NCBI GenBank assembly: GCA_964411675.1
Contig: CAYPLR010000038.1
Coordinates: 1 to 11,537 of the forward strand
Reading direction: 5' to 3'
From: JAAYBG01 sp964411675
Lineage (GTDB): Bacteria; Bacillota_I; Bacilli_A; ML615J-28; CAG-698
Length of the DNA stretch: 11,537 nt
In this document: piece by piece, positions 1 to 7,742 of the stretch
Layout: the number at the start of each line of letters is the position of its first letter
Numbering within the stretch: position 1 is the stretch's first letter
Made by a program: the position numbers and the translations under genes
The notes under the pieces: model-generated
The model's database searches: none
The model's input: the letters and a program-made list of their open reading frames with translations, nothing else
What the model was told of the DNA's origin: nothing

Positions 1-30
1 AAAAAATAATAACATTATGGCATTAACTAT

Positions 31-59
31 TTTTATTTTTATTTTCTTTGTGTTATAAT
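31..59 (+). promoter_or_regulatory. Extended -10 promoter of the gdpP-to-tsaC operon
   Basis: A perfect TATAAT lies at 54-59 and is preceded by TG at 51-52, giving the extended -10 motif TGnTATAAT. The -35 position 17 bp upstream (31-36, TTTTAT) is weak, as is common when an extended -10 is present. Transcription should begin near base 66, leaving a leader of only about 15 bases. This placement also rules out the in-frame TTG at 48 as the start of the first gene, because that codon lies within the promoter. Bases 1-30 are AT-rich and hold nothing I recognise. Confidence 0.7.
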
Positions 60-80
60 ATCAATATAAAGGTGAGTATC

Positions 81-2516
81 ATGAGAAAAACTAGAAAAAG
101 AAAATATATCATATTTAGTTTGTTGGTATTGACAATCATTTTCTTACTATATACATTTCTATTTAGAGAAGTAAATCGATGGCTAACTTATGGAGTAATT
201 TTTTTCTTTGGTTACTTATTAACAATGGTGTTTTCTGATTTTGCTATTTATAATTATACTAAAAAAATTGAATGGCTGGAAAACAGATTAAAATTATGGA
301 ATACCATATCTTATAAAGTGAAACTTGCTGGAGAGAATGCGTTCAATAAGATGCCAATAGGAATTATTGTTTATGATGATAAAAAAGTAGTACAATGGGC
401 AAATCCTTATGCAAAGAAAATTTTTCAAAGCCAACTAGTAGAACGTAGAATTTCAATTATTAATAATGATTTACATAATAAAATTTTACTTTCTAACGAA
501 TTTGAAATCATGATTTATAATCGAGTTTTTAGTTGCTCGGTTTTACGGGATGACAATATTTTATATATGGTTGATAAAACGAATTTAAACTCACTAGAAA
601 ATAAATATTTTGAGAGAATGCAAGTGGTGGGAATTATTAATCTTGATAATTTAGATCAAGCATTAAGTACCTATGATGCTCAAGAAAAAACAAAACAAAT
701 AGGAAATATCATGGGTATTCTAGGAAACTGGAGTAGCCGCAATAATATCTATCTACGTGGGTATAGCGAAGAACAATATTTACTATTAATGAATAGGTTA
801 CAGCTAGATAAGATTATAGAAGAACAATTTAAAGTACTAGATGAGATTCAAGAATATTGTTTACGCCAAAATTTACGAATTTCTGCTTCAATCGGAGTAG
901 CTTCTAAAGAAGAAGAAATTACAGAATTGGTTAAACTTGCTGAAGAACAACTCGAACTAGCTATGGGACGTGGTGGCAATCAAGCAGTAGTTTATGATTA
1001 TGGGCAAGTAAATTATTATGGTGGAAGAACTAGTGGAGTAGAAAATAGATCTCCAATTTATGTTAGAGTAAAAACAGAAGATTTATTAGAACTTGTTAAT
1101 AAAGCGAATAATATTGTTATTATGAGTCATCAAGGAATGGACGCAGATGCTTTTAGTTCTTGTTTAGCACTCGCAAAAATTATTGATACACAAGACAAAC
1201 AAGCATTTATTGTTTTTGATGAAGAACTTGTCGATCAAACAATCAAGATAGTATATGAAGAAATTAAAACAGAACACGTTCATATTCTTGATTATATGAG
1301 AACATCAAAAGAAATTCTTTCAATCATGAATGATGACACGTTGCTAATCATTGCGGATTGTCAATATCAACATTTATTAATGAACGAAAAAATTTATAAA
1401 AAAGCAAAAAAAATAGCTATCATAGATCATCATCGCCGTAGTAATACAGCGATTGCTAATTATAAATTTTTATATAGCCAACCATCCGCTTCCTCAACAA
1501 TAGAATTAATTCTAGAAATGCTTGATTTTATTAAAGAAGAGGTAAAAATATCACCGATAGAAGCATCATATATGTTAATGGGGGTAATTGTTGATACAAG
1601 TAACTTAATGTATCGAACATCTTATCGAACATTTAATGTATTATCACGTTTACAAAAGTTGGGAGCAGAAATGGCGCAAGCACAACGCTACTTGCGTGAA
1701 GATTTTGAAGAGTATACAAAGAGAATGAATATTCTCAAGAATCTAGAAATCATTAATCAAGTATATGGTGTTGTGTTGTGTAATGAAGCAGATATTCATG
1801 AAAGACAATTTATCGCAAAGATAACAGATAGCATTATAACAATAAGTGGAATAAAAGCAGCATTTTGTATTGGAAGAATTGGTGAAAAAGAAATTGGCAT
1901 TAGTGCTAGAAGTCTTGATGAAATTAATGTACAGGTTCTAATGGAACATCTAGGAGGGGGCGGACATTTTAATAATGCAGCAACTCAAATGAAAGATGTA
2001 ACCATCTCAGAAGTGAAAGAACTATTATTAGCACAAATAGGAACAATAATAGATAAGGGAGAACAAAACATGAAAATAATACTAACAAAAGATGTCAAAG
2101 GTAAAGGAAAAGCAGGAGATATTATCGATATTCCTTCTGGACATGCTAACTTTTTAATTCGTGGGAAACAAGCCATTCTAGCAACTGCTGATAATGTGAA
2201 ACATCTAGAAGTTGAAAAAGATAAAGAACGTATCGAAGCAGAAAAACTATTGGAAGATATGAATGAATTAAAAGCAGAAATTGAAGCAAAACCAATTACA
2301 ATTGCTGTCAATGTAGGTAAAGAAGGAAAACTATTTGGTACAGTAAGTAGTAAACAAATTGTTGAAGAATATAAACTAGAGCATAATATTACTTTTGATA
2401 AACGTAAAATGCTTTTTGAAAAAGACATTGATGCCGTTGGAACATATAAAATTGCAATTCAATTGCACAAAGAAGTAAAAGCAATGATGACAGTCAACGT
2501 TGTGGAAAAGGAATAG
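81..2516 (+). CDS. gdpP-rplI: GdpP c-di-AMP phosphodiesterase fused in frame to ribosomal protein L9
   Basis: 811 residues from the ATG at 81, which has the ribosome binding site AAAGGTGA at 68-75. The GdpP part (1-663) is a membrane enzyme that hydrolyses cyclic di-AMP. In order it has two transmembrane helices (about 9-28 and 35-57), a PAS-like region (about 85-165), a degenerate GGDEF domain (about 175-310, with RGYSEEQY at the usual GGDEF site), a DHH domain and a DHHA1 domain. Likely metal ligands are H350, D354 and D356 (SHQGMDADA), D426, H450 of the DHH triad 449-451, and D505 (VDTSN). The DHHA1 signature GGGGHFNNAATQ is at 625-636. Residues 664-811 are a full-length L9. GdpP is normally about 650-660 residues with rplI as a separate gene directly downstream; here no stop codon separates them. 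I recall fused signalling protein/L9 annotations in related bacteria, so this is unusual but probably not unique. Confidence 0.93.
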   Translation: MRKTRKRKYIIFSLLVLTIIFLLYTFLFREVNRWLTYGVIFFFGYLLTMVFSDFAIYNYTKKIEWLENRLKLWNTISYKVKLAGENAFNKMPIGIIVYDDKKVVQWANPYAKKIFQSQLVERRISIINNDLHNKILLSNEFEIMIYNRVFSCSVLRDDNILYMVDKTNLNSLENKYFERMQVVGIINLDNLDQALSTYDAQEKTKQIGNIMGILGNWSSRNNIYLRGYSEEQYLLLMNRLQLDKIIEEQFKVLDEIQEYCLRQNLRISASIGVASKEEEITELVKLAEEQLELAMGRGGNQAVVYDYGQVNYYGGRTSGVENRSPIYVRVKTEDLLELVNKANNIVIMSHQGMDADAFSSCLALAKIIDTQDKQAFIVFDEELVDQTIKIVYEEIKTEHVHILDYMRTSKEILSIMNDDTLLIIADCQYQHLLMNEKIYKKAKKIAIIDHHRRSNTAIANYKFLYSQPSASSTIELILEMLDFIKEEVKISPIEASYMLMGVIVDTSNLMYRTSYRTFNVLSRLQKLGAEMAQAQRYLREDFEEYTKRMNILKNLEIINQVYGVVLCNEADIHERQFIAKITDSIITISGIKAAFCIGRIGEKEIGISARSLDEINVQVLMEHLGGGGHFNNAATQMKDVTISEVKELLLAQIGTIIDKGEQNMKIILTKDVKGKGKAGDIIDIPSGHANFLIRGKQAILATADNVKHLEVEKDKERIEAEKLLEDMNELKAEIEAKPITIAVNVGKEGKLFGTVSSKQIVEEYKLEHNITFDKRKMLFEKDIDAVGTYKIAIQLHKEVKAMMTVNVVEKE
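2055..2062 (+). promoter_or_regulatory. Internal ribosome binding site for separate L9 translation
   Basis: AAGGGAGA lies within the coding sequence at the GdpP/L9 junction, seven bases before an in-frame ATG at 2070 that is exactly the normal first codon of L9. It has the strength and spacing of the ribosome binding sites of the neighbouring genes, which suggests that ribosomes can start here as well as read through from GdpP. Confidence 0.65.
2070..2516 (+). CDS. rplI: Ribosomal protein L9 (bL9), probable internal start within the fusion gene
   Basis: A complete 148-residue L9, the normal length. It starts with MKIILTKDVKGKGKAGD, followed by the long charged central helix (about 40-75) and the C-terminal rRNA-binding domain. 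L9 binds 23S rRNA near the L1 stalk and helps hold the reading frame. The frame is continuous with gdpP, so this is a nested product inferred from its own ATG and ribosome binding site. The N-terminal rRNA-binding loop departs from the usual GYARNFLIPKG pattern: here it reads GHANFLIRGKQA, one residue shorter before the Asn. Whether the cell uses free L9, the fusion, or both cannot be told from sequence. The end of this frame carries the ribosome binding site of dnaB. Confidence 0.6.
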   Translation: MKIILTKDVKGKGKAGDIIDIPSGHANFLIRGKQAILATADNVKHLEVEKDKERIEAEKLLEDMNELKAEIEAKPITIAVNVGKEGKLFGTVSSKQIVEEYKLEHNITFDKRKMLFEKDIDAVGTYKIAIQLHKEVKAMMTVNVVEKE

Positions 2517-2519
2517 AGT

Positions 2520-3869
2520 ATGGAAAATGGAAAATTAAGAAATATTCCATATAGCGTAGAAGCGGAAAATTTTATTTTAGGAAGTTTGTTGATAGATAAT
2601 AGACTTGCTTTAGAATATTGTAGCCGCTTGGATGCCAAAGATTTCTATGTACAAGAAAACAAGAAAATCTTTACAGCGATTCAAAATCTGTATCAAACAC
2701 ATACAAAAATTGAGTATCTTTCAGTCATCGAAGAGTTAAAAAGAATGAATGAATTTGATGAAATTGGAAAGGATTATTTAATTGATTTAATGGATGTTCT
2801 ACCAACCATTGTAAATGCAGAATCCTATATTGAGATTATCTTACAAAAGAGTTTAGAGAGAGAATTGTATTTTGCCATCAGTACGATTAGTGAAGATATT
2901 TTAACAGGGCAAGTCGAATTCGAAGCTTTATTAGAAAACACAGAAAAAATTGTTTTTCAAATCGTAAATAAACGAAAGACAACTCCGTTTATAAAAATTG
3001 ATGAAGCAACTGAAAAAGTAATGCATATTATTGAAGAAAACAAGAATAATCAAGGAAAAGGTGTCATAGGATTAGACACTGGCTTTAAAAAACTAAATGA
3101 ATATACATTGGGTTTCCAAAAGGGTGAATTGATTATTTTAGCTGCTCGACCTGGTATTGGTAAATCTGCTTTTGCTTTAAACATTGCAGCATATGCTTGT
3201 CTAGAGTTAAAAGCTCATGTGGCTTTTTTCTCATTAGAAATGAGTGTTGATCAATTAGTTATGAGGTTATTGAGTTCAAGATCTAATGTGCAATTACAAA
3301 AAATTAGAAGCGGTAATATGACGCCAACAGAAATGACAAAGGTTTTGGCAACAAAAGCAAAACTAGACGATAGTAAATTGTATATTGATGAAGGAATTAG
3401 CGGCAATCTAGAAGATGTTAAAGTAAAATGTAGAAAACTAAAACGAGAAGGAAAATTAGATATCGTTATTATTGATTACCTACAACTTCTTTCTTTAACT
3501 GCGGGACAAGATAAATTAAGTATATATGAACGAGTTACTAAACTATCTCGTGGTTTAAAGATGTTGGCAAGAGAATTGAATGTTCCTGTTCTTGCCTTAT
3601 CACAATTATCGCGTGCAATAGAGCAACGAAAAGAAGAAGAACAAACACCGCTTTTGTCAGACTTGCGAGAATCAGGCAGTATTGAGCAAGATGCGGATAT
3701 TGTTATTTTCTTGCATCGCCGTATGACAAAAAAAGAAGAATTAGAACAAAAAACAAGCAATCGAAGCCGTAAAACAGAAATATTTATTTCGAAAAATCGT
3801 CAAGGTGAGGTTGGGTCATTTGAATTATTATTTAGAGGGGATTGCTCTAGTTTTACAGAAATAGAGTAA
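2520..3869 (+). CDS. dnaB: Replicative DNA helicase DnaB
   Basis: 449 residues, the normal length for the hexameric helicase that unwinds DNA ahead of the replication fork (called DnaC in Bacillus). The N-terminal helical domain covers about 5-105 (SVEAENFILGSLL at 12-24). The RecA-like ATPase domain starts near 180, with Walker A ARPGIGKSA at 209-217, SLEMS with the catalytic Glu at 238-242, Walker B IVIIDYLQLL at 315-324, SQLSRAIEQR at 361-370, the DLRESGSIEQDAD block at 381-393 and the KNRQGEVG arginine-finger region at 425-432. No intein interrupts the Walker motifs. The ATG follows the rplI stop by three bases, and its ribosome binding site AAAAGGAA (2506-2513) lies inside the end of rplI, so translation is likely coupled. 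The gdpP-rplI-dnaB order is widespread in low-GC Gram-positive bacteria. Confidence 0.97.
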   Translation: MENGKLRNIPYSVEAENFILGSLLIDNRLALEYCSRLDAKDFYVQENKKIFTAIQNLYQTHTKIEYLSVIEELKRMNEFDEIGKDYLIDLMDVLPTIVNAESYIEIILQKSLERELYFAISTISEDILTGQVEFEALLENTEKIVFQIVNKRKTTPFIKIDEATEKVMHIIEENKNNQGKGVIGLDTGFKKLNEYTLGFQKGELIILAARPGIGKSAFALNIAAYACLELKAHVAFFSLEMSVDQLVMRLLSSRSNVQLQKIRSGNMTPTEMTKVLATKAKLDDSKLYIDEGISGNLEDVKVKCRKLKREGKLDIVIIDYLQLLSLTAGQDKLSIYERVTKLSRGLKMLARELNVPVLALSQLSRAIEQRKEEEQTPLLSDLRESGSIEQDADIVIFLHRRMTKKEELEQKTSNRSRKTEIFISKNRQGEVGSFELLFRGDCSSFTEIE

Positions 3870-3893
3870 GTTATATAACAAGAAAGGTGTCAC

Positions 3894-4958
3894 ATGTTAG
3901 AACGATTAAAAATAATTGAAGCAAGATATAACCTAATAGGAGAAGACTTGCAAAAACCAGAAGTAGTAAAAGATATTAAAAAAATGACTTCATTAATGAA
4001 AGAGATGCGCTCGTTAGAAAAAATTGTTGTTGTTTATCGCGAGTATGTTGAGGTAATGAAGCAAATTTCCGACTTAAAAGAATTAGCTAGCGACGAAGAT
4101 GATGAAATAAGGGAAATGGCATCTTTGGATTTAGAGGAAAACCTAGCAAAAGAAGAAAAGTTAATAGAAGATTTAAAAATATTATTAATCCCTAAAGATC
4201 CAAACGATGAGAAAAATGTTATTTTTGAAATTCGAGGAGCTGCTGGTGGAGATGAGGCAAATATTTTTGCTGGTGACTTATTTAGAATGTATACTCGTTT
4301 TGCAGAATCAAAAGGTTGGAAAATAGAAGTATTATCAGCAGATGCTGCTGAATTAGGAGGCTTTAGCCAAATTGAATTCATGATGAGTGGTGATAGTGTA
4401 TATTCATTTATGAAATACGAATCAGGAGCACATCGTGTTCAACGAGTTCCTGAAACAGAGTCACAAGGTAGAATTCAAACATCAACCGCAACGGTTTTGG
4501 TTATGCCTGAAGCAGATGAATTAGATGTTCAATTGGATATGAATGATGTAAGAGTAGATATTTTCTGTTCATCTGGTCCAGGGGGACAGAGTGTAAACAC
4601 TACAAAATCTGCTATAAGAGTAACACATATACCAACAGGAATTGTTGTTTCATGCCAAGATGGTAAGAGTCAGCATGAAAATAAAGCGAATGCTTTAAAA
4701 GTATTACAAGCTAGATTATATGATAAATTGAACGAGGAGCGTTTGGAAAAAGAAGGTAAGGAAAGATTATCTAAAATAGGCCATGGCGATCGTAGTGAAA
4801 AAATCAGAACATATAATTATCCTCAAAATCGTGTTACCGATCATAGAATAGGTTTTACTATTCAACAGTTGGATCGCGTGATGGAAGGAAAGCTTGATGC
4901 AGTAATTGATGCGTTAATTACTGAAGACCAAAAAAGAATATTATCTAATCAAAAATAG
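3894..4958 (+). CDS. prfA: Peptide chain release factor 1 (RF1)
   Basis: 354 residues, normal for class I release factor RF1, which reads UAA and UAG stop codons and triggers release of the finished peptide. The stop-recognition tripeptide is P-E-T at 186-188 (RVPETESQGRIQTS), fitting the RF1 PxT type rather than the RF2 SPF type. The catalytic GGQ is at 230-232 in SSGPGGQSVNTTKSA. The C-terminal signature RSEKIRTYNYPQNRVTDHR is at 300-318. An acidic helical domain 1 covers about 1-105. AGAAAGGTG at 3881-3889 is the ribosome binding site; the 24-base gap to dnaB is the largest in the operon. Its modifying enzyme PrmC is encoded two genes downstream, separated by alr. Confidence 0.97.
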   Translation: MLERLKIIEARYNLIGEDLQKPEVVKDIKKMTSLMKEMRSLEKIVVVYREYVEVMKQISDLKELASDEDDEIREMASLDLEENLAKEEKLIEDLKILLIPKDPNDEKNVIFEIRGAAGGDEANIFAGDLFRMYTRFAESKGWKIEVLSADAAELGGFSQIEFMMSGDSVYSFMKYESGAHRVQRVPETESQGRIQTSTATVLVMPEADELDVQLDMNDVRVDIFCSSGPGGQSVNTTKSAIRVTHIPTGIVVSCQDGKSQHENKANALKVLQARLYDKLNEERLEKEGKERLSKIGHGDRSEKIRTYNYPQNRVTDHRIGFTIQQLDRVMEGKLDAVIDALITEDQKRILSNQK

Positions 4959-4966
4959 GTGCCTAG

Positions 4967-5986
4967 ATGTTACAAATGCAAATTGACTTAAAAGCCATTT
5001 TAAATAATATTAATAAAATAAATCAAATATCTAACAAAAAAGTAATTCCGGTTATTAAGAGTAATGCTTATAATCTAGGAGATATCGAAGTTGGTAAATA
5101 TTTATCTGATCATGGAATTGACTATTTAGCAGTAGTGGACACAGAAGAAGCAAAAAGGTTGATTGAGGCTCAAATTACTGCTAACATTTTAGTTTTAAAT
5201 GGAATTTCTCCAAATGAAATGGAGTTTTGCGAACAAAATCCAAACGTAATCATATCAGTAAATAGTTATAAAGAAGCGTTAGATATTGCTCAATATTGTT
5301 TAATTGATCATTTAAGAGTTCATTTACAAATTGAAACAGGCATGAATAGATTAGGAATCAAAAGTGTTGAGGAATGCAAAGAAGTTATCGCTGTTTTAAA
5401 AGGAGCAAATGTTAAAATAGAAGGAATATATACCCATTTTAGTAGTTTGAATCATTTAGAGAAACAGGAATCTGAATTTAAAAAATATTTATCTCTATAC
5501 AAATTTGAAATGATTCATTGTGCGGCTACCTCAACATATAGATATGCTACAATTGGTAATTTTGTTCGCATTGGATTACAAATTTATGGATTTGAGACAA
5601 ATGATGAGTTCACTCAGGCTCTAACAATCTATACCAAGCCAATCACGATTAACAACATCAAAGCTCAAGAAACCGTTGGTTATAATGAAGCATTTGTTGC
5701 ACCTAAAGATATCCGTGTTGCTGTTTTACCGATAGGTTATAGCAACGGATATTCTCGAAATTTATCAGGATTTGTTGTTTTTGCTGAAGGAAAAAGATAC
5801 CCAGTGATTGGTAAAGTCTGTATGAATCATTTGTTTGTAGAGGTAGATAATAAAGTGAATATGGAGACTAAATTTTATATTACATGTAGTGAACTACCAA
5901 TTAAAGAAATAGCAGCATACCTAAATACCATTGAGCATGATATTTTATGTATGTTTCATATTAAAGATAGGGAATATCTTCGATGA
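4967..5986 (+). CDS. alr: Alanine racemase (PLP-dependent)
   Basis: 339 residues, somewhat shorter than the usual 360-390. The family interconverts L- and D-alanine, supplying D-Ala for peptidoglycan. The PLP lysine is K31 in VIKSNAYNLG. Other family blocks are ETGMNRLG (123-130), GIYTHFSS (153-160), the second catalytic Tyr Y239 in TVGYNEAF, LPIGYSNGYSR (254-264) and GKVCMNHLFVEVD (282-294), where the common Asp after CM is Asn. The C-terminal beta domain is compact but ends near the expected point. The start follows the prfA stop by eight bases and its ribosome binding site AGGTG (4957-4961) overlaps that stop; the ATG at 4976 is an alternative start. The stop TGA overlaps the prmC ATG (ATGA), implying coupled translation. 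Its place between prfA and prmC is unusual, since those two are normally adjacent. Confidence 0.9.
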   Translation: MLQMQIDLKAILNNINKINQISNKKVIPVIKSNAYNLGDIEVGKYLSDHGIDYLAVVDTEEAKRLIEAQITANILVLNGISPNEMEFCEQNPNVIISVNSYKEALDIAQYCLIDHLRVHLQIETGMNRLGIKSVEECKEVIAVLKGANVKIEGIYTHFSSLNHLEKQESEFKKYLSLYKFEMIHCAATSTYRYATIGNFVRIGLQIYGFETNDEFTQALTIYTKPITINNIKAQETVGYNEAFVAPKDIRVAVLPIGYSNGYSRNLSGFVVFAEGKRYPVIGKVCMNHLFVEVDNKVNMETKFYITCSELPIKEIAAYLNTIEHDILCMFHIKDREYLR

Positions 5987-6804
5987 CATATCGTGAATTG
6001 ATTCAAACAAATAGCAAAAAAGCACAGGAATTGAATAAAGAAAAAAGCGCCATTATCATGATGGTGCGAGAGTTAGCAGGATTTTCTCCTTCTGAACTAT
6101 ACATAAATTATGATAGTATGGTTTTTAATCAAGCATTTATTCAAGAAAAAATAAACGCTTATTTAGAAAAGAATATTCCTCCCCAATATATTTTGGGGTA
6201 TACGTATTTTTATGGAAATAAAATTGAAGTAAGTCCTGATGTTTTAATACCAAGAGCAGAAACGGAAATATTGGTTACTGAAGTTTTGAAGCAAATTGAT
6301 AAAGATAAAAAAATAAAAATCGTTGATATAGGAACTGGTTCTGGATGTATAGCAATTGCTATAAAAAAACAAAGGCCAAACACTGATGTATTGGCTTTGG
6401 ATATATCAGCAAAAGCAATTGACATTGCTAGAAAAAATGCTAAAATGAATGATGTTGAAATCACGTTTATGCAAAACGATATATTAACAGGCATAAAAGA
6501 CAAATTTGATGTTTTAATATCAAATCCTCCTTATATCGACAAAGGTGATTTTGTTGAAGATATTGTTTTGAAAAATGAACCAAGCTTATCTTTGTTTGCT
6601 GAAGAAAAAGGACTTTACTTTTATCGGAAAATATTAGAGGAAGCAGCTGCTGTGATGAATAATAATTTTATTATTGCTTTTGAAATTGGTTATAAACAAG
6701 CGCAAGAAGTTTTAACTCTAGCAGATAAAAACTTTCCTAAAGCTATAAAAAAGGTGATTAAGGATTTATCTGGTAATAATAGAGTGGTTATTATTCACAA
6801 TTAG
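5983..6804 (+). CDS. prmC: Release factor glutamine N5-methyltransferase PrmC (HemK)
   Basis: 273 residues, normal length. The enzyme uses S-adenosylmethionine to methylate the Gln of the GGQ loop of release factors, here RF1 from the same operon. The N-terminal substrate-binding helical domain covers about 1-75 and ends in PPQYILGYTYFYG (66-78). The Rossmann methyltransferase domain follows with VLIPRAETE (88-95 region), SAM motif I DIGTGSGCIAIAI (115-127), the acidic loop ALDIS (138-142) and the catalytic NPPY at 181-184, which holds the substrate glutamine. The family C-terminal block DLSGNNRVV is at 261-269. The start overlaps the alr stop by four bases, so it probably depends on ribosomes finishing alr. 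Confidence 0.95.
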   Translation: MTYRELIQTNSKKAQELNKEKSAIIMMVRELAGFSPSELYINYDSMVFNQAFIQEKINAYLEKNIPPQYILGYTYFYGNKIEVSPDVLIPRAETEILVTEVLKQIDKDKKIKIVDIGTGSGCIAIAIKKQRPNTDVLALDISAKAIDIARKNAKMNDVEITFMQNDILTGIKDKFDVLISNPPYIDKGDFVEDIVLKNEPSLSLFAEEKGLYFYRKILEEAAAVMNNNFIIAFEIGYKQAQEVLTLADKNFPKAIKKVIKDLSGNNRVVIIHN

Positions 6805-6815
6805 AAGAGGAAGAT

Positions 6816-7742
6816 ATGAATAAAATATTAATGTTTTTGTTAGCATTTATGCTTTTATCCACACCACAAGAGATATTTAGGGATAAATTTTTATCTGATG
6901 TGGATAAAGCGTATCATGAATATACAGTAATTACTAATTATACAAATGAGATATATTCCATTCAAATCGTAAAAGGAATTATAAACAATCAAGCCACTTA
7001 TGGAATTTCTTTCTTTAGTAGTAGAGCGGGTGATTATGACTTGTTTTTTGAAATTGAGGATATCGAATATCAAGTTAAACCTGATAGTCGGGGAGATTAT
7101 CAATTATTAGGAATTAAATGGCGCGATTATGAACAAGTAAAGATTATGATTTATAGTAAAGATGGAAATCTTCAGTCTCCAGCGCACTTAACAGTTCTTA
7201 ATAAATTTGATAAAAGTACTTTTGTTGGCGAGATTATAGGACAAAATGAAGGAAAAACATTAGTATCACTTAAAAGAACAGATAGTATTTTTGATTTTAA
7301 TGCTTTTATTATTATAACGCTAGTTATTATTGGTATTTGTGCTATTGCTATTATTATCTTAGCAATTACAAAAAGAGGAATGTTTTCTAAGGAAGTTCGA
7401 AAAGAAGGCATTTTTGATTTTAAAGAATTTATTAATAAACAAACTACACCACAAAATAGCGATGACTGGATTGAAGTAGAACCAGAAGCAAGAGAAGTAC
7501 AAAAAGACATTCAAGAAAATCCTAAAGAAGTATATGATAAAGGACCTCGATATGTCGATGATGAGATTAGTAGTATTGATGTTAAAAAGCATTTGCAAGA
7601 TGCTGGTTTTGTAGTAGAGTATTCTTTAGTGGGCGATGAAGAAAAGAATTTGATAATGCTAGAATTGATGCATTTAAAGAATGAAAGAAAAATAAGCAAC
7701 GATGTCTATCTTGAGGAGATATATAAATTATGGAAAAAGTAA
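6816..7742 (+). CDS. Unrecognised membrane protein with SHOCT-like C-terminal tail
   Basis: 308 residues; I do not recognise the family. It starts with a hydrophobic segment (about 4-15, NKILMFLLAFMLL), likely a short signal peptide or anchor. A region predicted outside the membrane follows (about 20-160), rich in alternating hydrophobic and aromatic residues that suggest beta strands. A clear transmembrane helix lies at about 163-185 (FIIITLVIIGICAIAIII), followed by basic KRG and a hydrophilic, acidic cytoplasmic segment. The last 32 residues (LELMHLKNERKISNDVYLEEIYKLWKK) have the spacing of a SHOCT-type mini-domain: two short amphipathic helices joined by a turn before 'I..D.Y'. That is a pattern match by eye. 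The ribosome binding site AGAGG (6806-6810) sits in the 11-base gap after prmC; its end overlaps tsaC by 13 bases. Its position in the operon suggests co-expression with the translation genes, not a known role. Confidence 0.8.
   Translation: MNKILMFLLAFMLLSTPQEIFRDKFLSDVDKAYHEYTVITNYTNEIYSIQIVKGIINNQATYGISFFSSRAGDYDLFFEIEDIEYQVKPDSRGDYQLLGIKWRDYEQVKIMIYSKDGNLQSPAHLTVLNKFDKSTFVGEIIGQNEGKTLVSLKRTDSIFDFNAFIIITLVIIGICAIAIIILAITKRGMFSKEVRKEGIFDFKEFINKQTTPQNSDDWIEVEPEAREVQKDIQENPKEVYDKGPRYVDDEISSIDVKKHLQDAGFVVEYSLVGDEEKNLIMLELMHLKNERKISNDVYLEEIYKLWKK

Noticed and set aside
48..80. TTG start that extends the first gene by 11 residues
   Set aside because: It lies within the promoter (TATAAT at 54-59) and would precede the transcription start; the ATG at 81 has a proper ribosome binding site.
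1985..2428. Minus-strand open frame of 147 codons opposite rplI
   Set aside because: Serine- and phenylalanine-rich antisense shadow of a conserved gene, with no family motif; the same applies to the other antisense frames over dnaB, prfA, prmC and the 6816-7742 gene.
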